Below the pieces are notes generated by a model. It was given only the letters and a program-made list of their open reading frames with translations, made no database searches and was not told the origin of the DNA. Below, one piece after another: positions 35,272 to 45,342 of a stretch of DNA of 64,000 nucleotides. Within the stretch, counting starts at the first letter, position 1, and the number at the start of each line of letters is the position of its first letter. Source of the DNA: Kryptolebias marmoratus (lineage: Eukaryota > Chordata > Actinopteri > Cyprinodontiformes > Rivulidae); NCBI RefSeq assembly GCF_001649575.2, contig NC_051436.1:3806167-3870166 (forward strand). Direction: 5' to 3'. The position numbers and the translations under genes were made by a program.

Positions 35272-35281
35272 GTCGATAAAA

Positions 35282-37479
35282 CTGTTAAATTATTTACCTG
35301 TTCAAGCCACATGGGGGCAGCCCAAAAAAAACACTGACCTAATTACATGTTTTTGAATAAATAATTATATTGTTGCTTATTACCTCAACTGCTCTGCTCT
35401 GTTTAGTTTCTCATAATAAAAAAGTCTTTACTTTTCAACATGCATGTTAGAAAAATACCATCAATTTTTTTAAATTTTCAACAAAAATGCAATTTAACAG
35501 AGACTTGGACACTGCAGAAACGAATAACCTTTCTAATAATTTGCTTTTTTTGCACCTAACACATTAAAAATTTTGCTTCATTCTTTTCTTTTGGTTTTAA
35601 GGAGATAGTTCAAATCTTTTAAAGTTGAGTTCTGTAGCAAAATAAAATAAGTTAGAGTCTTAAGACACAATCAGTTCACTTTGTCCTTAGCCTCACTCAG
35701 ACTGGCCATTAGCTCTTTAATCTGGGATTTAAGGTTACTGAGGTTGTTTCAAGAGCTATCTACAACAGGTAAGATATTAATAGTTCATAACACTTCCACA
35801 GAACCCCGCTCTAAAATTTCTAAATGCTCCTTGTCAGGTTTTTCCAGGTTTGGACAGGTATTATTTAGGGTTTGGACGACAATTCTCAGTAGGTTCATAA
35901 TTAAGAGCAACAGTTACAGGAAATTGCTCATAGGCACTTCTCCTTTCATTTCCCTTTCCATCTTTTCTCTGACTACTTTCTAGTAAAAATCAGAAATGCT
36001 GCATGAATAATGAAGAGGAGCATGTAATCTGCATTTCGACGCATGTGGAAGAAGAGGGAAGGAGCAAGCCTTGCAGCGGTATAACAGGTAGCAGCGCAGT
36101 TGCTGCTGCTGATGTAGTCTCTGAATGCATTTGGACAAGGTTATATAACACATTATGCTGCGTAGCTGGCGTGCGGCATTGCTGCTATTTATAGAAATGC
36201 TTTGATGGGGGGGAAAAAACAAAAAACTGACACACAGTCACAAAAACACCAACCTGGGTATTCAGTTGTTTGTATTTGTGGGGAGTGAAAGCAATAACTT
36301 TGAAATGCCTTTTTTCACATTAATTCTAAGCTCTCCTTTACTTATTTACCAAGAGAGGCAATAAAAAGCTGAAATAAAACCTATAATTGCGAGCTACCAT
36401 ATGGCTGATGAGGCTCTATGAGAAGTTAAACAGATTATTATTGACGTGTCCTCAATATCCCTCTGTTTGAACGAGTCAGTATTCAGTTCAGATGCTTTTT
36501 TTTTCCTCTAAGACTGAGCAGACTCCCCTCCATCCCGACACTCACACATATATAGACAGACTACCCACAGCTCCAGACTAGGGCAACATTTTCTTTTGTT
36601 CATTTAAATACCTAGGAGTCCAGACATAAAAACCATTACGGGGCGCAATGTGGCGTGACGGCTTTTTGATCAGCTGGAAAAAGAAGTGAGGACAGAAATG
36701 TTAGAGGCATTACCTCTCATTTTCCCGAGGTGCTCTGATAGGGCTTAACCAACTGATTACTTTGTTTAGAGCCTGTCTGCAGCTGCAGTTTGGAAATTTA
36801 AAGCATTACAAGGCTCTGCCCACAGGTTTGATGGTTCCTGCTGAATTTTAATCGGCTGTGTGGTAGATATCCATCAGTTAGATTGAACATAAATCCACAC
36901 AGCTGTCCTTTCTGTGACCATCATGGTGATGTACATAGATAATTTTCATTAGGAGTTCATGGGAAATAGGAGCTGCATTGGTCAAATAAAGTGACAGACA
37001 TATGATATACATTAGTTATCTGGTGACATTTTTGGGTTTCCAGCATGAATACAACCAAACTGGGATGATATTTAGCAATGCTAGTGGCTGCTCATAGCTG
37101 TTCATGTACAATAAGCAGAGCTGGTTGTTTATTTGTGATAGATACTGACTCGATGAATGATAGAGATATTTATATATACGGATGTCTGTTTTTCAACATT
37201 ATGAATCTTTTTGACAGGATCTCTGGCTTTTTCTGGTTTTGTCTGCTGTGGTTGACATTTGTTGGACCCCTGCCCTTTCAGATTGGTCAATAAAAACAGG
37301 TGCATGCACCGGTGTGAATATTATATTAAGACATTGTTAATTTACTGCTGGCATTTCAGTCTTCATATTTAACTAAAATGCAATGTCGAGTCATTGGCGT
37401 ATCCTAAAAATTTAAAAACAGACGATTGCTCCCTGATTGGGTTTTACTCTAAACCAATATTTGGACCATTTTTTTTGTA
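35282..37479. other. Unassigned stretch
   Basis: No gene seen. The plus frame at 35681-35983 and others lack domain or exon character. 36540-36930 is of mixed composition. Confidence 0.4.
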
Positions 37480-38560
37480 TTGAGGAAAGAAAATGTAATT
37501 TATATTGCAAAGTCTAGAAAAACAACTACATTGAAATACTATTAATCCATCCATCCATCCATGTCTGTAGTAAATTCTATGGGGAACATTTAGGCACTTA
37601 CTTTGAAATACTAGAAAACTGTCAAATTCTGGCTACATGAAGTTGGTTAATTGGTTGGTTATTCATATCATGTTAGTAGCATTTACTCCATCCATCCATC
37701 CATCCATCCATCCATCCATCCATCCATCCATCCATCCATCCATCCATCCATCCATGTCTGCAGTAAATGCTGTGGGGAACAACAATTAGGCACACAAAAC
37801 ACTTTTAAATACTAGAAAACTGTCAAATTCTGGCCACATGAAGTTGTTTATTCAGCTTATTATTGATTTTTTTGCACCATACTAATGTTAACATTTAGCA
37901 CAGACCATACCGGTTTAATACAGTTTCGTTCATTTATATAGTTCCATTTCACAACTAATGTCATCTTGGGGAATTATTTAAAGAATAAACGTTGTTACAG
38001 CTGGTTACAAGTATTTTACTGGAAACTATTTAAATACTAAACAAACTACACTGGAATACTAATAATACTTCATATTTGTCATAAACAGATAAAAAAGGCC
38101 AACCAGAAGTTCGTTAATCAGATTAAATTTGACATTTTTAGCGTTCTAGCGTGTTAGCATTTAGCACAGATTGTATCACTGTTCACTCTCTTTCACAATT
38201 AGTATTAATCCTTTTGTTAGCTAATGTCAAAAAACCCCAATCATTCTCTTGGGAGGTTGTGTAATTATCTTAAAATTGAGACTTTCCAAACCCTAGTATA
38301 ATGTTAGCGTTTAGCATAAAAAATCATTTCTCTCTCCATGTTTTTTGAAAGTATCAGGAGCTGCATTTAAATACTCAAAAAACTATATAGTAATTCTATA
38401 AAACTGGTGTTAATCTTGTCATTAGCTTATGTCAGAAAGCCATCCCTCCAACCATACAACGTGAAGTTGGTTAATCCATTTAATACTGGCATTTTCAGCT
38501 TCACAGCGCATTAATAGCGTTTAGCACAGACCGCCTTCCTGTTTAATACGTTTTATTTAA
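37480..38560 (+). repeat. Divergent tandem-repeat field
   Basis: Several degenerate copies of one unit. Recurring phrases: 'actagaaaactgtcaaattctgg' (37612 and 37813), 'gaagttggttaat' (37638, 38108 as gaagttcgttaat, 38463), 'agcatttagcacagac' or variants (37892, 38155, 38515) and 'gttagctaatgtca' or variants (38216, 38424). The unit length seems to vary between about 200 and 350 bp. Confidence 0.7.
37688..37755. repeat. (CCAT)n microsatellite
   Basis: About 17 uninterrupted units. A four-unit copy lies at 37547-37562 in the equivalent position of the previous repeat unit. Confidence 0.95.
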
Positions 38561-39569
38561 AATAATTCTCTCGGAAACCACTTTTTAAAAAGGTTTCTTG
38601 ATGGCTTGTAGCTTCCAGCAGTCATTAAACAAAAGATGACGGCGGAGACAACATTCCAAGGCGGTATTTGTTCTTACTTCCTTTCTGCCAGGAGAGCCGC
38701 GTGTCGATTTCCCTCTGTTTTTCCACCATGTGCTGCGTTAGCCACCCACTGTTCAACACGTATGTGTTGAAGTCAGCGTGTTATGACTCGACTGAGCTCC
38801 CCCCAGGTCGGCTCGGCTGTAGGGCTGAGCTCGTGGCAGCCTTTCTTTTATTCTCCATTAAATAGACTGACACTTATAGAAAACACTCGATAGTAATATA
38901 GGAAAAGCCTTTTTACGAGAACCTATAACACTTCAATCTCCCCGTTTTCTCCAGCTGCCCGAACAGTCGCACGATGCACAAACAAGAGGCTTAATTTGAT
39001 AAGTTTGCATCTTAGCAGCTGTTCGTGTTACGGAAGACAAGATAACGGGGTAAACAGACAGCTTTGGGACATAACGCAGGAAACGTGAACATTTATTTAC
39101 TTAATTTATGTCTCTTTTGATGCACTGACAGATTCAAATGTTCATTTATAAAGGAAGGAAATTAATGATTTATGCCATAGTGTAGAGAGTCTTCTCAGTT
39201 TAGCTGAAAATTAAAAGTAAATCTTTCCCATTATTTTAACATTGCACTCCTGCTGCACGATTTTGATCTCGTTGATTAAAAAGGGGGCGAGGAAAGAGAT
39301 TGAAGGAGCGAGATGGAGGGATAAGGGGGGAGGGAGGGAGGGAGACAGGAAGGGAGCGGGCATTGACAGCTCCCTCAAACCAAGCTGCCTTTCAAGATAT
39401 CAGAGCAACTGCAGCAACGCGGCAACCCAAAAAAAAAAAAAAAAGATAAGGCTTCAGCCAAGATATCAAACAGCATCAGCAATAAGCAGCTGCCACCAGC
39501 AAGCACTTTTTACAGCCAGCCACAGGCTCCGAACCAACCACTGCCAGACGGCTTCAGGCCACCTCAGGC

Positions 39570-39572
<3 letters not shown>
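38561..39572. other. Unassigned stretch
   Basis: Purine-rich section at 39286-39360; otherwise nothing recognised. Confidence 0.45.

Positions 39573-39611
<39 letters not shown>
39573..39611. repeat. (TG)n microsatellite
   Basis: About 19 uninterrupted TG units. Confidence 0.95.
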
Positions 39612-39613
<2 letters not shown>

Positions 39614-39893
39614 ACTTGTATTTGATACATTGTGGGGACAATTTTCCTAACACATACTACCTTGTGAGGACCACCTGCTCCTTGTGGGGACCTGGCCCCC
39701 ATGAGGAGAAATTATGTTTTTGGGTTAGGGGTTAGGTTTAGGACTAAGGTGTGAATTGAGTTTAGGTTTGGTTTAGGGTTAGATGTGTACTGGTAATGGT
39801 TAGGGTTAGGTTAAGGGTCAGGGTTAGGCTGTAGTTAGGGTGTAGAAATGAATGGAAGTCAATGGAAAGTCCCTGCAAAGATAGAGAGACATA

Positions 39894-39896
<3 letters not shown>
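39612..39896 (+). repeat. TTAGGG-rich interspersed repeat between TG arrays
   Basis: It contains 'cttgtggggacctggccccc', then irregular GGGTTAGG/GGGTTAGGTT phrases (39721-39840) and 'aatgaatggaagtcaatgga'. From memory this is a common fish interspersed repeat, not telomeric DNA. It is flanked on both sides by TG arrays. Confidence 0.65.
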
Positions 39897-39944
<48 letters not shown>

Positions 39945-39958
39945 TGTGTGTGTGTGTG
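39897..39958. repeat. (TG)n microsatellite running into a gap
   Basis: About 62 bp of TG with one TA interruption; the array may continue into the gap. Confidence 0.95.
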
Positions 39959-40660
39959 NNNNNNNNNNNNNNNNNNNNNNNNNNNNNNNNNNNNNNNNNN
40001 NNNNNNNNNNNNNNNNNNNNNNNNNNNNNNNNNNNNNNNNNNNNNNNNNNNNNNNNNNNNNNNNNNNNNNNNNNNNNNNNNNNNNNNNNNNNNNNNNNNN
40101 NNNNNNNNNNNNNNNNNNNNNNNNNNNNNNNNNNNNNNNNNNNNNNNNNNNNNNNNNNNNNNNNNNNNNNNNNNNNNNNNNNNNNNNNNNNNNNNNNNNN
40201 NNNNNNNNNNNNNNNNNNNNNNNNNNNNNNNNNNNNNNNNNNNNNNNNNNNNNNNNNNNNNNNNNNNNNNNNNNNNNNNNNNNNNNNNNNNNNNNNNNNN
40301 NNNNNNNNNNNNNNNNNNNNNNNNNNNNNNNNNNNNNNNNNNNNNNNNNNNNNNNNNNNNNNNNNNNNNNNNNNNNNNNNNNNNNNNNNNNNNNNNNNNN
40401 NNNNNNNNNNNNNNNNNNNNNNNNNNNNNNNNNNNNNNNNNNNNNNNNNNNNNNNNNNNNNNNNNNNNNNNNNNNNNNNNNNNNNNNNNNNNNNNNNNNN
40501 NNNNNNNNNNNNNNNNNNNNNNNNNNNNNNNNNNNNNNNNNNNNNNNNNNNNNNNNNNNNNNNNNNNNNNNNNNNNNNNNNNNNNNNNNNNNNNNNNNNN
40601 NNNNNNNNNNNNNNNNNNNNNNNNNNNNNNNNNNNNNNNNNNNNNNNNNNNNNNNNNNNN
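39959..40660. other. Assembly gap
   Basis: 702-bp run of N between a TG array and Penelope-like sequence. Confidence 1.
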
Positions 40661-40816
40661 ATATGAACATTTTGGTCCTCAAAGGAGTGTCCCTTATCCT
40701 TGAGGTGTAGGTGGACAGCTGAGTCCTGTCCCGAAGAGGTGGCTCTCCTGTGTTGAGCCATGCGTCTGTGGAGAGGTTGTTTGGTCTCTCCAATATAAAG
40801 GTCTGAACATTCTTGT
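40661..40816 (-). mobile_element. Penelope-like element fragment, second copy
   Basis: The minus strand reads ECSDLYIGETKQPLHRRMAQ, then HRRATSSGQDSAVHLHLKDK and GHSFEDQNVH up to the gap. YIGETK...R..H is the GIY-YIG-type endonuclease core I associate with Penelope-like elements. It is more intact here than at 34692, in one frame, but cut off by the gap. Confidence 0.85.
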
Positions 40817-41030
40817 TCAGTCACCAGCAGGTGGCGGTGATGTACTGATTTGGAATATTAAAGAAATCTTGATCATCAGCTCTCAATGAAATGCATCGAT
40901 TCCCTCTAAATAAGACAAACGGATCCATTTTTAAACTGGTAGATTCTGAAGCGCTAACTGAAAAAGTTCTTCTTCTTGTGGATTTTAAAGAAACTGAAGG
41001 TGTACATTACCGCCACCTGCTGGTGACTGA
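40817..41030. repeat. Inverted repeat with two convergent CTCF-like motifs
   Basis: The 29-bp arms (40817-40845 and 41002-41030) are inverted copies differing at one base. Each contains CCAGCAGGTGGCG (40824-40836 on plus; 41011-41023 on minus), which fits the vertebrate CTCF core CCASYAGRKGGCR at every position. It may be a small MITE; no duplication was found. Confidence 0.7.
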
Positions 41031-41109
41031 AAAAGTTATGTGCTGGGAGTTCAGGTCTTCATTTTCAGTTCCGCCATAAGGTCCCGTTGAATTAACAACA
41101 AAATAAAAG

Positions 41110-41284
41110 CTCGTCTTTGGTTTAACCATTGCAGTTACAAAAAAAAAAAAACATACCCCTTTTTTATTTTTGCAATTGCTGTTTTCTAATTTCGTTTTAA
41201 AAATGAAAAAACAAACAAAAAAATACATGCTTGTTTTGTTTTTGCAATTTTATTTTGAAACAAAAAAAAAAAACAGAACGAACC
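41110..41284. other. A/T homopolymer-rich stretch
   Basis: Runs of A and T, some in inverted order (41139-41151, 41260-41272); no family recognised. Confidence 0.5.
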
Positions 41285-41470
41285 GTACACGGATTCAGAT
41301 ATTGAGCTGAAATTTGAGAGTCATTCAACTCATCATCTGAGCCTAACTTCTTGCTCATAATGTTTCTTTAAAGATTTGACCAAAACCGCTACAACTCAGT
41401 CAATTTTAATATAAAACCCTTGCATGAAGGTGGAGGGTAATAATGCATTCATTCACTCTTATTTTCTGTA
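41285..41470 (+). repeat. Family G copy 5
   Basis: It includes 'gatattgagctgaaatttga', 'gagtcattcaactcatcatc' and 'gaccaaaaccgctacaactc'. Confidence 0.5.
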
Positions 41471-41528
41471 ATTATTTCCTTCCCCTACATGCAGCATAAA
41501 TCTGCTGCTCGTTGTGTAACTTTTTCAC

Positions 41529-41716
41529 CTTTCTGCACAGTTCCTCTGGTGTTTCGGGTTCATGCATCAACAGCATGTTATCATTTCTGCAGCTTGTTCC
41601 GTATGGCAGGAATACTCTTACTCCTAGCTGAGGACAATACAGCACATCGCTGACGGCAGTAGATTCATCATTCTCTTCATAATGCCGGATATGAATCACG
41701 CTCGCCGTGCTGTCCC
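41529..41716 (-). CDS. Possible internal exon of an unidentified protein
   Basis: A 75-codon minus-strand frame (open to 41472) has normal, non-repetitive amino-acid composition: for example VIHIRHYEENDESTAVSDVL, YCPQLGVRVFLPYGTSCRND and NMLLMHEPETPEELCRK. Upstream on the minus strand lies TTGACTAATTCCTTCGGTAG, a plausible branch point, pyrimidine tract and acceptor. Downstream AAAG|GTGAAAAAG is a plausible donor. The exon would be about 188 bp. I do not recognise the protein. It could equally be a decayed element or chance. Confidence 0.25.
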
Positions 41717-41720
41717 CTAC

Positions 41721-42348
41721 CGAAGGAATTAGTCAAGAGTTGCGAGGTTGTCTCGTTCCCCATCCATTTCCTCTCTCTCATTTGTCTCTGTCTACCTCAG
41801 GTTGTTTTTTCTTTTTTTTTTTTTTATATAATCCTCAAATTTACTGTCATCAGCACGAAGCCACGAAGGATATCTTATTTTACAAACAAGACAGAGATTA
41901 AGATGCACAAAGAGGCAGACAGCTGAGCTCATTATGAGTCAAAAATGAGGTAATCAGCAAAGCCGTCCACGTGCCATCTTCATTCCAGCCGGAGACGTCT
42001 GGAACTCTCCTGCGTTTTTCCACCACATGCTCGAAGCATTTCAGATCTCATCTTAAATTATGTTACACGCCTCATTAGAGTGTTGCTTAGAAATCTAACA
42101 TTACCTGTGAATGATTAATGTTCTCCAACGTTTTACTCCAGGGGAAGATTTCTGCACATCATGGTACAAGATTTGTCCAGCAGAACTTAAACCCCGCGCT
42201 TTTATTTCGGCAGACAAATGGCTGTCAGGTTATGGAATCTTTCAATTTTCATTCTTTGCGCCGCAATTTATTTTGGAATTCAAAACACGGCATCAACTCA
42301 CTGCATCAAACATAACTTTAATGGTCAGAAAAGCCACTGTTTGACATT
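41721..42348. other. Unassigned stretch
   Basis: A T-rich run at 41804-41825; no gene or repeat recognised. Confidence 0.45.
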
Positions 42349-42589
42349 AAGAATGTGAGGTTTTGGGTTTTTCTTTGTGTTTTTTTTGCATCGGTCTTGT
42401 TTCATTTCGAGGTTATTGTTCATGTTTTCTTAGTTGTCTTTGTTGGCCTAATTTTGTTGCCGTCTCTGTTTCCTGTGTTGTTGTATCTTCCATTCACCCT
42501 CAGTCAACACTTAGTTTTCTGCCACGCCCACCTCCACCTGTTGGCAATGATTATCACTCACCTGTGCCCACTTTCCTATTATCCTCTGT

Positions 42590-43234
42590 CAGACCCTCCA
42601 GGATTTGGCGATGTTGTGATCACAACTATTAACGCCAAATCAAGCAAACCCTGCGAAATCGCAACTTTTTGCAACTTTGCCCAAAACACTGCAACTTTCC
42701 CGCAACTTTAACCCAATATTTATTGTTTCTAAAGTGATTCGCCACCGTTTCTGCGGTCTAGTCTCTTCTTTGTGGGTTTGTTNNNNNNNNNNNNNNNNNN
42801 NNNNNNNNNNNNNNNNNNNNNNNNNNNNNNNNNNNNNNNNNNNNNNNNNNNNNNNNNNNNNNNNNNNNNNNNNNNNNNNNNNNNNNNNNNNNNNNNNNNN
42901 NNNNNNNNNNNNNNNNNNNNNNNNNNNNNNNNNNNNNNNNNNNNNNNNNNNNNNNNNNNNNNNNNNNNNNNNNNCAGGGACAATCCAGAAATGCTCATGA
43001 ATGTCAGTTTAGAAGCTATCAAAGTTCTCAAATAAAGCACCTTTTGAGAATGTCAATGTTTGTTGGGAATTATCTTACAAAACTAGGAAGTATTTTTGGT
43101 TTAGATATTAAAAGTTATGGTTTTTTATTGATTTTAGCTTTTAAAAAATCGCAACTTTTAGGAAAATGCCCCGCAAAATCAGGCATTTTAGCCGCAACAA
43201 TCACAAAAAATGCCCGCGAAATCCTGGAGGGATT
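42590..43234 (-). mobile_element. Family A TIR element, copy 4, inside a solo LTR
   Basis: It starts CAGACCCTCCAGGATTTGGC and ends GAAATCCTGGAGGGATTG. Comparing the interrupted LTR with the intact one at 61598 shows that left 'tcctctgt' and right 'tgctccgt' flank it, matching at 6 of 8. Orientation is opposite to copies 1, 2 and 5. The centre is lost in a gap. Confidence 0.85.
42783..42974. other. Assembly gap inside family A copy 4
   Basis: Run of N, ending at 'cagggacaatccagaaatgc', the reverse of the border seen in copy 1. Confidence 1.
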
Positions 43235-43482
43235 GCTCCGTGCTTAAAACCGGGTCATTTACTCCATTTCTCCGCTGGTTTATTGTTCGTTGTTCTTGCT
43301 TTGTCTCCGTCCTGGTCCAGTCCTGGTTGTTTTCCGTTCCCACCAGTTGTTTATTAAGTTAGTTTATGTTTTGTCTTTGTTGCCTCGTCAGCTTTTGTTT
43401 TGTTTATCTTTTGGTTTAATAAAATAGTTTTCTTTAATTATGAGTCTGTGCTCTGGGTGTCACCACCCCTCCTGATAAAGAA

Positions 43483-45179
43483 AGCATGAAAAGTGCAGCT
43501 ATGCAGTCGTTTGGGAACAGATTTCAGCCCATTTTTTATCTCGTAGAGCCTTACCTGTGAATCTGTGGCAGCCATTAAAAAGTCTGACTGCATCACTTTA
43601 ACATTTTGACAGAAGAAAAACACTCCTGTCTGCAAGACATTTATGTTAACAGCATTTGCAAATGCATTCGACAGAACGCATTATTGTCTGCAAAGGGATT
43701 TTTTTTTTTATTATTGATGAAACCAAAGATCCAAAACTGGTTTTAAAGCAAAAATGTTGTGAACATTTTATTTTAGTCTCCTTGCAGTGAAAAAGCCGAA
43801 CAATTCAGCCGTACGATTCTATCTTGAGCTTGCCAAACAGGTGCCGCGCTCGGCGTGTGCGCCGCTAGAACAGATGCTTTTATTTCTTGTAAATTGATAA
43901 GGAATGGGTTGGTTGAAAAGAGCTGCCAACGAGTTTAATCCAGTAAGTGAGCTCCAGAAAATCAGACCCTGAGAACAATAATGAACTAAAAGCGTGATTA
44001 ATACCAGAGATAAAACGAGGGAAGTTATTAGCGTTGAACAGAGTGCGCAGCTACATTTTCACTTCTTCTGCAGCGCTTTTACCGGGAAAACCAGGTGTGG
44101 TCCATGACCTCGTGATGGTTTCTCTGCACGATTAAAGCTGTGAGATGTGAGTATTAATCAGTGGAGTGCAGCCTTTACTGGTTGGACGGTTAATTCGCTC
44201 CCATGCATGAACTTTCATCAAACAAAAGGGCACAAATAAGGTTTGAAATGATTGGAATTGGAAACAAAAGGATTTGAATTAGGAGGTCAACGAGCAGAAA
44301 CCAAATCTTATAAAAAACACTTTTGAAAATAAACAAGAAATTGAAGCTTTCTTTTAGACATTTTTCAATCTGTTTTATAGGTGTTAAATAAAAAAAATGT
44401 TATAAATGAGTTCTTTTTAAGACCTTCTGGGGAAGTTTGACGGCACCAGGGTGTGATTAAATAAAGTATGTAACAGGATACGTGTCCCGAAACATAAAAA
44501 CAAGTGGAATAAACCCACAATTAAGCAAATAAACCCCCTTTTTTTTAAAAAAAGCTCAACATATGGCTGCATCAACAAATCACTGACCCTGCTTCTGATT
44601 ACAGGCGACTGATTCTGAGCAAACTTAAATTTAGCTGCCAAATATTTTACCATTTGTGTCAATTTCTAACTCATTTGCATGGATACACATTCAGATATCT
44701 GCAGTCAGTCTTTGCTTTTGAGGTTCACGTCAAAACGTTTTAAACTTTTTCTTTATTGTTGTTGCTTTACATTGATCTAGTTTTGTGTTTATGACAGTTT
44801 ATGCATAAAATGGTGCCAGGATAAGAAGACTTGCATCACATTTGAGGAGAATTTCGACCGGCGTTAAAGCTTTAAGATACAACAAATTAATTATTTCATT
44901 TTTTATGAATTAAGGTAGAGTGGACTGTCTGGTTGGAACAGCTTTTCAACACATATATGCATTTATAATTACAGTTTATGAAGCAGACTGTAGTTTCAGT
45001 GTTTTTTATCAGCTTTTCTTTACTACAAAAGTATGATTTTATCAAATCCAATTAAAATAAATGTAAAGAAACTAAGTTTATGTTTAAAGATGCATTCTTG
45101 AATCTTAAATTAACCTCAGTAAAAATAAGGAAGGTCGTTTCTAAATAGAGTTTGAGTCATCCTATTTTAACCCTCTTTC
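43483..45179. other. Unassigned stretch
   Basis: 43640-44120 is of mixed composition with no visible repeat. No gene recognised. Confidence 0.4.
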
Positions 45180-45187
45180 CCCTAAAA

Positions 45188-45334
45188 CAGTGGTGTCCAG
45201 TCATGGTCCTGGTGGGCTACAATCCTCTTCAGCAGATCTTCAGAACCCCTGTCAATCACTCATTTATTCAAAGCAGAGAAATATCTAAAACCTGGAGGAT
45301 GGTGGCCCTCCGGGACCAGGATTGAACACCCCTG
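45188..45334. mobile_element. hAT-type MITE (family C, shortened), exact 8-bp duplication
   Basis: The left end is CAGTGGTGTCCAGTCATGG and the right end CCAGGATTGAACACCCCTG. An exact duplication CCCTAAAA flanks it (45180-45187 and 45335-45342). At 147 bp it is shorter than the 212-bp copies. Confidence 0.9.
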
Positions 45335-45342
45335 CCCTAAAA

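Larger units (their letters stand above)
42354..43477 (+). mobile_element. Solo LTR (TGT...ACA family), split by family A
   Basis: It starts TGTGAGGTTTTGGGTTTTTC and ends in CCTCCTGATA, with an exact 5-bp duplication AAGAA on both sides (42349-42353 and 43478-43482). Internal phrases 'caatgattatcactcacctg', 'cttttgttttgtttatc' and the poly(A) signal 'tttaataaaatag' match the intact copy at 61598. The 5-bp duplication indicates integrase-mediated LTR insertion. Family A copy 4 interrupts it at 42590-43234. No internal genes, so it is a solo LTR. Confidence 0.9.

Noticed and set aside
37480..38560. CRISPR-like or satellite array
   Set aside because: The units are divergent, long and irregular, in a eukaryotic context; the only exact array is the CCAT microsatellite.
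39721..39840. Interstitial telomere from TTAGGG phrases
   Set aside because: The phrases are irregular and embedded in a known-looking interspersed repeat; there is no true hexamer array.
39762..40824. Long open frames of 270-343 codons across the gap
   Set aside because: They consist of runs of unknown residues over N plus TG or CA dipeptide repeats. Only the short Penelope-like end (40661-40816) is real sequence.
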